Positions 27,652 through 35,769 are shown, numbered from the stretch's first letter. The stretch is DNA of 64,000 nt from Hemibagrus wyckioides (GCF_019097595.1 NC_080710.1:22321780-22385779), one strand, 5' to 3'. Program-made: numbers and translations. Notes: generated by a model from the letters alone, not told the origin.

Positions 27652-30600
27652 CAGACAGACAGACAGATAGATAGATAGATAGATACAGTCGTGCTCAATT
27701 ATTTTTAGTGTTTTTGAGTTGTCTGCTGTGATGAATGAGTTTTATACTTTCATATATTATTTGTCACATATATTTCATATATGTGATAAACAACTGAAGA
27801 AATAACATGTAACATTTAAAGAAATTGATTAAATTTATTATAGTCACTGGATTGTGAAACCACGTGTGCTTTCACAAAAGAAGGAATTTTTTCTGAGATT
27901 GGGAATAGTGTATGATTCATTTTGAACAGACTCGATAGAGAATCTCTGGCCATATCTACTGTAGTACTAATTTGTCCAAGGGGTATGAATAATTTTGAGC
28001 ACACACACACAGACACACACACACACAGATATATATATATATATATATATTCACACACCCACACACACACATATATAGCTCTTTGTAAAATATACATATA
28101 TATAAAATAAAATATATAATATAATATAAAATATTTTTCTTTAAAAAGGGTTCAATTAAATATTAAACATTAGCCTTACCTTGTTCTGAACAGATATCCT
28201 TCACAACTATTTCCTTGAGCGGTTTCAGTGCATCAAAGTTTCTGACAAAGTACACCTTTGTTTTGTCACCTGCCATTTCTAAGAGCTCTTCCTCACTGGC
28301 ATCTTTCACGCCAATGGCATATATGGTCACTCCCTGTGCTCTCAGCTGTGCTGCTGGCTCTTTCACAAAGTCTTGGGACTTTCCATCAGTAATGACAATG
28401 AGAATCTCTTGAACTTTATTGTCACGTGTCTTTTCAGCATCCTTAAAGAGTTTGCCCATATAAGACAGAGCCTTTCCTGTATTTGTGTTTCCATGTTCCT
28501 GGTTAATGTTGATCACAGCTTTTTTGAGAGAGTCAATGTCATTATGGTCATTCACTTTAAATTCTAACTTGTAGTCAGTTGAATACTTCACTACCCCAAC
28601 GCGGACCTGTTTTGGTCCAATAGTAAAGCTCAGCAGAAACTTAAGAATGAACATCTTCATTTCCTCAAAGTAGTGTGGTGGATAAATGCTTGTGGATTGG
28701 TCAATGAGGAAATAAATGTCTGCTTCTTCTGTCTGGACACATCCTAAAATTGCAACATGATTAAACTGATGTACATAACTGATTGTCACAAGTTTTTTCA
28801 ATAACAGTAGATAATAAGCTTAACTTTTATATTATGCTCAACTATAATATTTATTAGCAATAAAGGTTCAGTGTCTTACCTTGCTCTACACTGTATGTAC
28901 TAGATTTGTCACCTGACCGGACAATATTGTTGCACAGAGTTTTCGTCAGTACTTTTTCCATTGTATTAATCTTAGCAAAGCTCTCCACACTAAACATAAA
29001 CCTCTCAGGAGGATAAGATGCAATCTCTTTCAGATGTGTCCCATTATCTTTCATGACTCCTAAGGCATAGACCTGGACTCCACTCTTCCTTAGTTTTTCA
29101 GCCTCCAATGTGACATTATCCCGTGAGTCTCCCTCTGTTATGACCACAGCAATCTGCTGCACTCCTAAGTCATGTCGGCTGCCTGTGTCCTTGGTGAAGA
29201 GTTTCTCTCTTGCAAACTTCAGGGCCTTGCTAGTACTGGATTCCCCACCCCTAAATGGTAAAAGTTTAATGTACTGCAGGATCTCATCTTTTTTGTCAAA
29301 AGTGTTTAGGTAGAATTCAGCTGCGGGTGTGTCACTGTAAAGCACCATTCCCACTCGCACACTGTCAGAGCCAATCTCCAAGCCACTAATCATCCGGTGG
29401 AGAAAGTTACGGACCAGCCTGAAGTTTGGAAGGGTGGTGATGTCTGATACATCCACAATAAACACTATATCAGCCATTGGAATGGACTTGCAGTCTGTGA
29501 TGCAGAGACAAATATTTTTATTATGACATTTGGCACAAATATTTCATTGTATATAGATGCTTAAAACACTCTTTATGCATAATAAACTTGAAACTTGGAA
29601 TGTAATTTGCTTTAATGTGATCCATTTTTTTCCAGGTTTTCAACACATTTGAGAACTTATTAAGTGGAGGTATCTCATAGCTTGTGAGAAGTCTGGTATT
29701 TGTTGTGGTTTGGTTAGGGGTAGGGTATAGCTTAATAAGTGGAAGCTCTATGTCAGTGTAACTAATAATTGCAAGATAAAACGTTGCAAAAGTGTGATGA
29801 TTATTATAGTGCAGTTTGCAACTGTGAGACTAATTTGCATAATATTTTCTTCATATGTGGTGGAAAAAACGCTTCCATAGTAGAAGTCCTTGAAGTTATA
29901 GTACTTTCTTTAAACAGCCTATTTTATGCTTTGAGCTGGCTTAATGAATGTATTTTCAGCTGAACTATTAGGCAAGAAATGAGCAATAGAAAGGTCATTT
30001 TTCTAGGATCAACAAACTAAGTGTTAAATCTGAAGAATATGAAGAAAGTAGTGAAAGAAATCTATATCATTTTTAAATGCTACAGGATAAACATTGATTC
30101 ATTTAATAAAGGTAACATGTATTTTAAATAAAATTAATGTTTACATTAAATTGTTCACATTTCAATTTATTCTCACATTTTTTTATTTATGAAGAAAACA
30201 GACACACTGACCTCCAGTTACTGCAATTTTTTTTTCAGTGATCTTCTTCACATCTTCTACTATTTCAACAGCATTTTTTGGTGCGGCATCGATCGACAAT
30301 TCTGGCAGTGCAAGCATAGGCTTTTGTGGATCTCTGCTAAAGTCAACACTGACAAGAGTGATATCCTCCTCTTCTAATGCACGGACTGCTGTAAACATAT
30401 TGTCATCCGATTTTCCTTTGCTTACCACCAGCAGGTACTGCTTATAGCCCTGAGCAATTCGACTTCCTGCTTCAGTGGTGAGGAGTTGAGTTCGCACGTA
30501 ATCTATTGCTTTTCCAAGTTTGCGCTGTCTAGTTCCTTTGAGTTTGAATTTGCGGATGAGGGCAAGTGCATCATTTTTAGTTTTGTAAGCATCGAAACGA

Positions 30601-31720
30601 AATTCCACTGAAACATCTTCACCAAACTGAGCCAAAGCCATGCGATTAGATGAACTAGCCACATTAAGTTGATTGGCTAGGCGGATGAGGAATTGTGTCA
30701 CCTTTTGGGTCTGCTCAACTGAGCTGTCCACCAACACAAACACATCTGCAAACGTTGGTGCTAGACCTAGAATTGAGATATTATTACAGTTAAATAAATG
30801 GTTGCAATAGTTTTGGATTGCAATATATTTAAAATATATTATTAAAGTGGATAATAATTGGGAAGGTATATTTACAAAAGTGAGAATAACATTACCTTCT
30901 TGCTGGGCCTCCACAGAAATACACAATTTGTCTATTGTGCTGGTGGTTTCTTTCAGCAACTCCTCATATTTACTGAAACTCAGAACAAAACGCTGATATG
31001 GTTTATTAGCAATAGACTGCAGGCCCTGAATGCTGGCTTCACCAACCCCAATGGTGTAGATTAACACCCCCTTTCTCCGTAGCTCCATGGCTGGATTCTT
31101 CGTCTCATCAGTTGAATCACCATCTGTGATCACCACAGCAATCTGAGGCACATGATGGTCATTGATCCGACTGCCATTTTCTTTTGAGAAGTAATTATTT
31201 AGAATAAATCTGAGAGCTTTTCCAGTTTCAGTGCCTCCTTTTAGGTAGGTGAGTTTGTCTATCTTCTCCAGTAGGTCATTTTTATCGGCATACTCCCCCA
31301 ACAGGAACTCTTTGTGAGGTTCGTTACTAAACTGTGTCAATCCCACTCTGATTTTATCGGGATTAATATCAAGATCCATTATGAACGTGTGCAGGAACTT
31401 CTTCACACTCAGGAAGTCTGTATCACCAATGCTACCAGAGCTATCCACAAGGAACACAATGTCAGCCAAATTAGCTTTGCACCCTAGAAATAAAAACACA
31501 GGAATATAACAGATTATTTATGTAATCTTATAATTTTTTTACTTATGAAGTTATACTGTATAGTCAAATGACAGTCCAGAATTGGAAAGACCTGTTCAAA
31601 TATTAACTACTATTTATTTCATATTTGAATGTTTTTTTTTTATAAATAGCAGGCCATGTAAGTTGAAAAGCACATTTAGACACCTCTACTCCTACACATA
31701 CACATGCACACAAACACACA

Positions 31721-31759
<39 letters not shown>

Positions 31760-34700
31760 ACATAGAGAGACAGCTCTATTCAGGTTGGCCATGTTTCTGT
31801 GAGGTTGGGACAGCTGGAGGGCAGGTAGAGGCAGGGGAAGGAAAAGAGGGAGAGGAAGGGCTTGCCTGCCCCAGATATGCCACTAAATGTTCCTCTGCTA
31901 TTTGAAACCCCTCATCCAGTGATGCCAGGTGATGACACTGGACTCATTCAGCCATACCCCCAGCAGTCGAGCAACAGACTGCCCCAGCACCATAAGGGCT
32001 ACCACATTGTATGTGCCCCACTGCTCAGTGATATCCACCTTTGGCAGGCATATTGGAGCTGCTAGGTGAATGCAAACAAGGGGCCAATGTAGGCAGACCA
32101 CCTGCTTGGATTCTGGCCACCCCCACTCATCAGCAGCTGCTTGAAAATCTCCACAAATGCTTCACTGTTGTCTTATGGCCCCATCGTGCTAAAGGCAACA
32201 TGAGGCTTGGTCATCTGTGGTGCCACTGGAGTATCCTCTCGGTGGACCAGGCTCCAGTGCAGCTTGCAGCTAACAGTCTTCAACATGGGCTTGTAGCAGG
32301 GCTTGGAAGCACTTCTCCTGCTCCGTCTGCAACTCCATGAGTGCCTGATGTTGGGTTTGCCTGATGCCATCCACGGTCTTAACATTTTTGCCCAGTGATG
32401 TGCTACAGGGAATCTCTCCTCCTTCCCAGGTTTCGGCACTAGTGTGGTGATATCTGAAGCTTCAGGAAAGAGGAAACTGAAGGCAGGCTTGGAACAATCA
32501 CCAAAGGGCTCTTTATTTTTGTCTTACTTTCACTTTTGAGCAATTTAAATGTCTTTTCACTCTACACACATACACTGTGTATTTCTCTCCTCTTGGCTCC
32601 TGTTTCTTCCTCTTTTATCCCTGCCACAGCTCACAGCAACAGAGAAAAGTAATTTGTACAATTTGGCACAGGTGTGTAATCCTTAACACTCACTTCCCAT
32701 GGGTCTGCTCTCTATTCACACTCGATCATGTCCCCGTTTATATATACATTTACATTTCTGTCATTTAGCAAATTCCACAGGGGTTGCACAAACCCCGGAT
32801 AAATTAGGGAGGGTAGATTCTGGAAGGGCATCCAGCAAAAAAGCTGTGCCAAGCCAAATATGCAGAACATAAACCAGAATTCCATACCAGATCAGTTGAG
32901 ACCCAGGTTACCAATGACTGCCACCTGTACTGATGGCCAGTGCAGCACGTACTGTTGGGCAAAAGGAGTGTAGCAGTGAGAAGAACTTTGAATGTTTGCA
33001 GGAGTGTAGAGGTGAGAGGAACTTGACTGTTTGTATTATGATTGGTAAAGGGAAAGTGTTGGCTGATATGATGAATCAGAGAAAGGCAGACAAACTTTCT
33101 GTACCAAGAGACCAAGCGGAAGGGGAGCCAGCCCAGGAGCATCGGAGGTGCATTCAAATTATTCTACAATGATGTGGATAGGAAGACAGAAGGTGTATAT
33201 GTAATCTTTGTGCATATTAAGTATGTATTGGAAGTAAAAAGAGTGTCTGACAGAGTGATGAGTGTGAAGCTGGAAATTGAAGGTGGAGGTGGTGATGTGT
33301 GTTTGTGTATTGGGGGTTTGACAATGAATGTCATCAGTGTATTTGCCCCTAAAAGTGGGGTGTTAGAAAGAAGAGAAAGATGATTTTCGAAGTAATTTGG
33401 ATAAAGTGGTTTAGAGGGTACCCCTTGATGAGCCTGGAGAGCTGTAGGTATGCTCTGGAGAGAAGAGAAATGAAATTCAGTAGGAGCATGATAGAGTACA
33501 TGAGCATGAATGAGAGGAAAGGAATGAAAGAAGTGAGACCTGCTAGATTGTATGGTTTGAAGGCAGTAGTGCTGACAAAAAGAGAGGAGGCAGAGCTGGA
33601 AGTGGAGTTGAAGATGCTATTTTCAATAGGAGAGACAAGGATGGACAGAATTATAAATGAGTAAAATAGAGACACACTGTAAAAAAAAATCCTAATTTTA
33701 CAGAAAATGACTAATTTTTTTTACAATAGTTTCCCGTTATTTAAAATTATATTTAAAAACCAGTAAAATGACCAATATTGTCTTTAAATTAACAAATTGA
33801 CTGCAATTTTAAGGATTATAACATTAATGAAAAATTACAGTAATTCTCATTTTTTTTTTACAAAAAAATGCTGTATTATTTTAACTGTATTTTTTCTGTT
33901 ATCTTAAATTACATAGCAATTTACGTAAAATTACAATAATAAATTGTAATTAAACAGGTAGCTTATTATATTAAATGTTTATGCCCATAATAACATTTTA
34001 ACATTTCCTACCTTCATTTTACAGTAAAACTCATTTGTATGTGTATGTGTTGTATGTGTATTTCTACATTCAAACTCTGTAATTCTAAAAAGAAATTTAG
34101 TTAACTTTTGTCATTACACCAACGCATGTTTTTTAAAGTTTTAAAACTTAAAGTTTTTTTAAAATATATGTAAGCCAAAATGTTTGACGTTCAATTGACA
34201 TCAAATCAATGTCATGTTTTAGATGTGAAATTGATGTCATATTGACATCACATTGACATCAATAATTCAGCTGTTTAGCACTTTTTCTTATAAGGCATTT
34301 GGCATCTGAAGCTGGTTTTGTAATGTCAAAAGAGTAATGTTAATTTTGGGGTCATTTTACTTTCGGTTTTTAAGGTGTGGTCTCATGGTGACTTAGTGGT
34401 TAGCACTGTTGCCTCACAGCAAGAAGGTCCTGGGTTTGAATCCCGGGTTCGACATGTATGTTAGGTTGGTTGGTAATTCTAAATTGGAATACTCACATAG
34501 AAGTAAGTGTGTGGTTATCTCTCTATATGTTTGACCCTGTGATGGACTGTCAGGGCAGTATAGGCTCTAGCAGACCCCTGTGACCCTAGTTAGGAATAAA
34601 GCTGGTATAGAAAATGGATCTGTTTGGACTAAGAAATTGTCCAAAAGGGCCTAATAAATAAAATTTTAATTACTTTTGTGTCATTATTTTGGTGTACAAA

Positions 34701-35769
34701 ATAAGACCTCAATATGTTGACGTCAATTTGATTTGCTTTTTTGACTTGTTTTTTGACATAATTTTGTGGCGTCAATTTGATGTCATATAATAATAAAGGA
34801 AACATCTGTAAAATTACAGTGTTTTTCTGTAAAATATTTAATGCTGTCATTTTATTGAAAGTAGTGGTTCATAATAGTAAAGGAAAAATCCGTAAAATTA
34901 CAGTGTTTGTCTGTAAAATATTTAATGCTGTCATTTTATTGAAAGTAGTGGTTCATAATAGTAAAGGAAAAATACGTAAAATTACAGTGTTTTTCTGTAA
35001 AATATTTAAGAAAAATGTATGTAAAATGATTGTTTTTGCACTTTATTTGAATGAATGTATTTTACTTTAATTTTACGGTTTTTGTTTGGCAGCCGCTGCT
35101 GCCAGTGATTTGACCGTTTTTTTACGAGATTTTTTTTTACAGTGCAGATTAGCAACAGCACAAGTACATTGGAAACAAACAAAGGTTTGGAAACAGTGTC
35201 AGAGATGCAAGACTGAAATGGTTTGGGCATGTGCAGAGAAGGTTTATGGATGTATTGAGCGAGGATATGCATGTGTTTAGTGTGACAAAGGTAGGGGACA
35301 ACGTGAGATGTAGATAGATGATCTGCTGTGGTGGAAGAAGTTATAATGCATTTTAAAAAGTGTACAGGGCATGTTATAATAGCAGCTTTTATGGCATTTG
35401 GCAGACACCCTTATCCAGAGCTTTTTCTGATGCCAAAATAAATTTGAACCTTTTCCAGCCTTAATCTGAAATTATAATGTATAAATTAATTGTAATAATT
35501 GAAATGTTATGTAATTTAATTGGTCTGTTTTATAGAGATCCTGTGGTCTAATATACTACTGCATCTCTATTTCTATATTTATTATCTATTGTTAGTTAAG
35601 GCCTAATTAGACAAATATTCCATCATTGTATAATTTTTTTGACACCCCCTTCCATCACCTACATCCCTCCAATGTTTAACCCAAGTTTCATACCTGTGTT
35701 CTGTGCACTGCTCACAAGAAACCATGATGTTAAAATGAAGAGAGGTAGCAGTCCTTTTACTTTCCCCAT
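9073..35769 (-). CDS. col6a4: Collagen type VI alpha-4-like chain (long chain), 36 coding exons
   Basis: Secreted extracellular-matrix collagen chain expected to assemble with alpha-1 and alpha-2(VI) into microfibrils around muscle and other tissues (family knowledge). Coding exons, minus strand: 35769-35694, 31483-30896, 30766-30212, 29494-28880, 28743-28180, 26662-26102, 24997-24422, 24177-23605, 23472-23123, 22976-22898, 21473-21328, 20871-20779, eighteen Gly-X-Y exons between 20666 and 15771, then 15686-15650, 15515-14890, 14777-14684, 14548-13880, 13066-12955, 9722-9580, 9239-9073. Every intron has AG acceptor and GT donor, all phases match, and the total is 7596 nt (2531 aa plus stop). 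Order: signal peptide, eight VWA, hinge, 336-aa triple helix, two VWA, acidic linker, Kunitz. A C-terminal Kunitz after only two C-terminal VWA domains fits alpha-4; alpha-3 has further C-terminal modules, and alpha-5 and alpha-6 lack Kunitz. Which fish paralogue (a or b) this is cannot be told. Collagen VI long-chain identity is near certain; the alpha-4 symbol is likely. Confidence 0.9.
9580..9722 (-). CDS. col6a4: col6a4 acidic, Tyr-rich linker exon 2
   Basis: A 143-nt exon, about residues 2429-2476, encoding IPFPTLKYQEEDLEEKEE, then ASAYVDYVEHTLSEIEYEYG and DLQTQRDSN. It is strongly acidic, with five tyrosines next to acidic residues. No domain is recognised. It is separated by a 3.2-kb intron from the previous exon. 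Phase 2 in, phase 1 out, joining the Kunitz exon. Confidence 0.82.
9723..12300 (-). other. col6a4: col6a4 penultimate intron (part)
   Basis: AT-rich intron DNA with no exon or clear repeat. Several ATGGAC/GTCCAT short inverted motifs recur (for example near 11102, 11928 and 12272) without a defined element. Confidence 0.4.
12301..12940 (+). pseudogene. Decayed Tc1-like transposase (intronic)
   Basis: Plus-strand DNA carries recognisable Tc1 landmarks in order: a TGGTGGTGGCAGCATCATG segment (HGGGSIM region), a QDNDPxHTAK-like segment near 12700, a LNPIEHxWRE-like segment near 12740 and an ERICQ/E-N-ETAQTQ-like end near 12810-12850. Frameshifts and stops break it throughout. It sits opposite in orientation to col6a4. 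Confidence 0.7.
12955..13066 (-). CDS. col6a4: col6a4 C-terminal linker exon 1
   Basis: A 112-nt exon encoding (R)DMNTYPTPLIKKQCERF, then QQEEGPLYTFEAAPM and TPTER. It carries one Cys and is otherwise linker-like, with no domain recognised. It enters at phase 1 and leaves at phase 2. The acceptor is TATGTATACAG and the donor AAAG/GTAATA. A Tc1-like relic ends about 20 bp beyond the donor. Confidence 0.8.
13880..14548 (-). CDS. col6a4: col6a4 C-terminal VWA domain C2
   Basis: A 669-nt exon, phase 1 to phase 1, about residues 2169-2391. It starts D-PCNPARDCPSTSEVPTPEQ, a Cys/Pro linker, then VNMDLALLVDGSRSI (MIDAS DxSxS), LQQTGGYSRLGHAIEYV and LLLIIGDETEYSD, and ends IRTFLHILK. The acceptor is GTCTTCTCAG. 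The donor CTGAAAC/GTAAGAG falls inside an Arg codon completed by the next exon. Confidence 0.92.
14684..15515 (-). CDS. col6a4: col6a4 C-terminal VWA domain C1 (two exons)
   Basis: Exons 15515-14890 (626 nt) and 14777-14684 (94 nt), about residues 1929-2168. The first opens G-CCKGRALTLAMQ, then CPVYPTELVIGLDMSED (degenerate MIDAS), SNCPTGTRVAVVSY and RTSNRRNIGAAMRFV, and ends NVQQAFQ. The second reads ADETGSFINVLE and ends QQCIICF. The TSNRR/GAAMRFVGRNVF segment is a signature of the alpha-4/5/6 group. The 94-nt exon's acceptor is GATAAG, weaker than its neighbours but the only one that keeps frame. Confidence 0.9.
15650..15686 (-). CDS. col6a4: col6a4 post-helix linker exon
   Basis: A 37-nt exon encoding ACQLITYVRDNC and the first base of the next Gly. 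The pair of cysteines in a short helical segment directly after the triple helix is typical of long collagen VI chains and precedes the first C-terminal VWA domain. The acceptor is TTCTTTTAG and the donor GTAAAG. It moves the frame from phase 0 to phase 1. Confidence 0.85.
15771..20871 (-). CDS. col6a4: col6a4 hinge and 336-residue triple helix, 19 exons
   Basis: Exon 20871-20779 encodes the hinge EAVAARECCNVMCHCT and the helix start GREGVRGPEG. Eighteen phase-0 Gly-X-Y exons follow: 20666-20613, 20521-20450, 20350-20324, 20194-20150, 19985-19932, 19767-19705, 19068-19003, 18780-18727, 18632-18597, 18468-18406, 17836-17774, 17695-17633, 16884-16822, 16698-16648, 16537-16502, 16102-16040, 15952-15890, 15806-15771. 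Sizes are 54, 72, 27, 45, 54, 63, 66, 54, 36, 63, 63, 63, 63, 51, 36, 63, 63 and 36. The helix sums to 336 residues, the length expected of collagen VI. A single Cys (GHSGCHG) falls at helix position 50, as in alpha-3-type chains, where it stabilises tetramers. Two breaks in periodicity are seen: GIINIIPG (19068-19003 exon) and GYG (16698-16648 exon). The last exon leaves the helix as GTRAMS. Confidence 0.92.
16922..16988. repeat. (CT)n and (CA)n compound microsatellite
   Basis: About 30 bp of CT repeats followed after a short gap by (CA)n, within a col6a4 helix intron and touching the Tc1 remnant that follows. Confidence 0.95.
16995..17595 (+). pseudogene. Internally deleted Tc1-like transposase (intronic)
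   Basis: The plus strand has the segments of a common fish Tc1 family: a head around AACACTGATTATC, a DNA-binding part (DLSKFDKGQTMMAR-, SISKTAAL-like), then an abrupt jump near 17340 to the C-terminal half (HITWMA, YLGNTRHQ, and the FCWES/DVTLTCTIYL region). The middle, including the first catalytic Asp region, is missing, and frameshifts are present. Confidence 0.65.
17840..18400 (-). other. col6a4: Helix intron without recognised features
   Basis: A 568-nt intron between two 63-nt helix exons. No repeat or alternative exon was recognised. Confidence 0.4.
19071..19700 (-). other. col6a4: Helix intron without recognised features
   Basis: AT-rich intron DNA. Near its right end (about 19675-19701) are short CATA/CACA/CAAA runs directly beside the donor of the exon at 19767-19705. 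Confidence 0.4.
21328..23472 (-). CDS. col6a4: col6a4 VWA domain N1, split over three exons
   Basis: The VWA domain next to the helix is encoded by exons 23472-23123 (350 nt), 22976-22898 (79 nt) and 21473-21328 (146 nt), about residues 1370-1561. Splitting of this domain, but not the others, matches collagen VI genes. It reads CTIDIGIGFDISRSS (degenerate MIDAS), then YLPDIVRYISTVHNLCC, TNIGFRLV, FEEKFGASGAGVK, VVIIFTDGLDAPVDDL and GVHALIPVALEG, and ends ALQKQI. Phases are 1 to 0, 0 to 1 and 1 to 0. The 1.4-kb intron between the second and third exons holds a Tc1-like remnant. Confidence 0.92.
21650..22610 (-). pseudogene. Tc1-like element remnant inside VWA-N1 intron
   Basis: Inverted ends ATTTCAGCTTTTATT (about 21656-21670) and AATAAAAGCTGAAAT (about 22588-22602) flank a minus-strand transposase relic. 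The readable part (22174-21950) includes SVKHGGGRVMARACMAANGT, matching the VKHGGGSVMVWGCMAA core of Tc1 transposases. Frameshifted elsewhere. Confidence 0.65.
23605..24177 (-). CDS. col6a4: col6a4 VWA domain N2
   Basis: A 573-nt exon, phase 1 to phase 1, about residues 1179-1369. It reads E-CEKEAADLVILIDGSKSI with a complete MIDAS and LLITDGESQDEV, and ends INEICQKDKAG. The acceptor is TTTTTCAG and the donor CAG/GTGAGT. An alternative AG two bases further in would break the phase, so the 24177 start is chosen. Confidence 0.93.
24422..24997 (-). CDS. col6a4: col6a4 VWA domain N3
   Basis: A 576-nt exon, phase 1 to phase 1, about residues 987-1178. It reads D-CQKSQLADVIFLVDDSGSI with an intact MIDAS, GGNTYTAKAL and VITDGEATD, and ends ISKVICNNTKP. 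The acceptor has a long T-rich tract (TTTTCTTTTTAG). The donor is CAG/GTAATT. Confidence 0.93.
25091..25458. mobile_element. Non-autonomous Tc1-like element (intronic)
   Basis: The left end CACTATATGGCCAAAAGTA follows a TA at 25089-25090. The right end (GTCCACATAGTTTGGGCCATATGG) is its decayed inverted counterpart. Internal CATTCCAAAACC and GGCTTTCCACTAGATTTT are typical of this fish family. No coding capacity. Confidence 0.7.
26102..26662 (-). CDS. col6a4: col6a4 VWA domain N4
   Basis: A 561-nt exon, phase 1 to phase 1, about residues 800-986. It reads A-CKKMKQADVIFLVDGSGSI with a full MIDAS, GGGTMTGHAL and VITDGESQD, and ends IKICTSVD. The acceptor AG at 26663-26664 is fed by a (CT)n tract on the coding strand, formed by the (GA)n microsatellite at 26666-26710. 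Confidence 0.93.
26666..26710. repeat. (GA)n microsatellite acting as polypyrimidine tract
   Basis: About 45 bp of GA repeats on the plus strand, that is (TC)n on the col6a4 strand, lying directly upstream of the N4 exon acceptor. Confidence 0.9.
26845..26950 (-). mobile_element. tRNA-derived SINE fragment
   Basis: On the minus strand the head reads GTGGCTCAGTGGTTAAGGCT (A-box-like) and then CAGGTTTCAAACCTCA (B-box-like). Only about 100 bp remain. Confidence 0.65.
27147..27584 (-). mobile_element. Solo LTR of an LTR retrotransposon
   Basis: Minus-strand reading starts TGTCAGGAAC and ends CCCCGCA: a 438-bp block with TG...CA termini, flanked by ATATA on both sides (27142-27146 and 27585-27589; ambiguous because it sits in a TA repeat). 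It contains a TATA-type promoter motif (TATAAATAG) and an AATAAAA signal in the expected order for an LTR. No internal retrotransposon sequence is adjacent. Family not determined, Gypsy-like in appearance. Confidence 0.7.
27585..27684. repeat. (TA)n followed by (CAGA)/(GATA)n
   Basis: About 63 bp of TA repeat, then tetranucleotide units. Confidence 0.95.
28000..28080. repeat. (CA)n/(TA)n/(CA)n compound microsatellite
   Basis: Three adjoining dinucleotide blocks in a col6a4 intron, about 100 bp from the donor of the N5 exon. Confidence 0.95.
28180..28743 (-). CDS. col6a4: col6a4 VWA domain N5
   Basis: A 564-nt exon, phase 1 to phase 1, about residues 612-799. It reads G-CVQTEEADIYFLIDQSTSI with a complete DxSxS, HGNTNTGKAL for the threonine loop and VITDGKSQD. 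It ends VKDICSEQ, with donor AAG/GTAAGG. Just downstream its intron holds compound (CA)n/(TA)n repeats and a solo LTR. Confidence 0.93.
28880..29494 (-). CDS. col6a4: col6a4 VWA domain N6, MIDAS-degenerate
   Basis: A 615-nt exon, phase 1 to phase 1, about residues 407-611. It starts D-CKSIPMADIVFIVDVSDI, where the MIDAS serine is Asp, and later has VVITEGDSRD, where TDG is changed to TEG. The second motif threonine region is GGESSTSKAL. It ends with a Ser-rich tail (SGDKSSTYSVEQ) before the donor AAG/GTAAGA. Confidence 0.9.
29495..30211 (-). other. col6a4: Intron between VWA N7 and N6
   Basis: No repeat family or extra exon recognised. ORFs here lack VWA motifs. Confidence 0.45.
30212..30766 (-). 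CDS. col6a4: col6a4 VWA domain N7, MIDAS-degenerate
   Basis: A 555-nt exon, phase 1 to phase 1, about residues 222-406. It reads ADVFVLVDSSVEQ, so the third MIDAS residue (Ser of DxSxS) is replaced by Glu. The usual xTDGxS strand reads VVSKGKSDD, so the Asp is also lost. The fold pattern is otherwise clear (MALAQFGEDVSVEFRF, LGKAIDYVRTQLL). It is unlikely to bind metal in the classic way. It is separated from N8 by only a 129-nt intron. Confidence 0.9.
30896..31483 (-). CDS. col6a4: col6a4 VWA domain N8 (outermost N-terminal)
   Basis: A single 588-nt exon, phase 1 at both ends, about residues 26-221. It begins G-CKANLADIVFLVDSSGSI, a complete MIDAS motif (DxSxS), followed by a threonine in KGGTETGKAL and ITDGDS with the third metal-site Asp. 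It ends IDKLCISVEAQQE. One VWA per exon with phase-1 borders is the usual collagen VI design and makes single-domain duplication easy. The acceptor is TTTATTTCTAG and the donor AAG/GTAATG. Confidence 0.93.
31702..31768. repeat. (CA)n microsatellite
   Basis: Imperfect CA repeat with CT interruptions in col6a4 intron 2. Confidence 0.9.
31800..32720 (-). mobile_element. Probable Gypsy-type LTR element remnant (LTR and gag)
   Basis: Read on the minus strand, 32720-32470 looks LTR-like (GATAAAAGAGG promoter-like motif, AATAAAG signal). It is followed near 32445-32420 by a GTGCCGAAACCTGGGAAGG leader resembling a primer-binding site, then by a gag-like reading (a Gln/Leu/Glu-rich segment containing QALMELQTEQEKCFQALLQA) with frameshifts. 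Weak family evidence. Confidence 0.38.
32790..33674 (+). mobile_element. RTE-like LINE fragment, left part
   Basis: The plus strand holds discontinuous pieces of a fish non-LTR retrotransposon: an endonuclease-region piece near 33230-33345 (KRVSDRVMSVKLEIEG, MNVISVFAPKSG) and a reverse-transcriptase C-terminal piece at 33430-33660 (YALERREMKFSRSMIEYM, ARLYGLKAVVLTKREEAELE, MDRIINE). The RT core between is deleted. It is interrupted at about 33675 by another element and resumes near 35145. Confidence 0.75.
34380..34620 (+). mobile_element. tRNA-derived SINE copy
   Basis: It reads GTGACTTAGTGGTTAGCACT, then CAAGAAGGTCCTGGGTTTGA with a B-box, and ends in the GGTATAGAAAATGGAT tail typical of an abundant fish SINE. 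The middle is shortened. It is nested inside the CACTG-ended element. Confidence 0.7.
34791..35009. repeat. 84-bp minisatellite, about 2.6 copies
   Basis: Unit starts TAATAGTAAAGGAAAAAT and includes TAAAATTACAGTGTTT. Copies start near 34791, 34872 and 34956, near-identical. Part of the CACTG-ended element. Confidence 0.85.
35145..35345 (+). mobile_element. RTE-like LINE fragment, right part
   Basis: Continues the LINE interrupted at 33674: TETVSEMQDxKWFGHVQRRFMD-like reading (KTRLKWFGHVQRR motif in fish RTE elements), ending in GATGATCTGCTGTGGTGGAA. A second copy of the same end is at 36957-37150. Confidence 0.65.

Larger units (their letters stand above)
33675..35144. mobile_element. DNA element with CACTGTAAAA termini inserted in the LINE
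   Basis: Ends share a 17-bp perfect inverted repeat (CACTGTAAAAAAAAATC at 33675; complement ending at 35144). The element splits an RTE-like LINE reading frame whose two parts lie on either side. It is very AT-rich, has TGACGTCAATTTGA-type repeated motifs, an 84-bp tandem array and an embedded SINE, and has no transposase. The superfamily is uncertain (hAT- or CACTA-like ends); target duplications are not clear. Confidence 0.6.
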
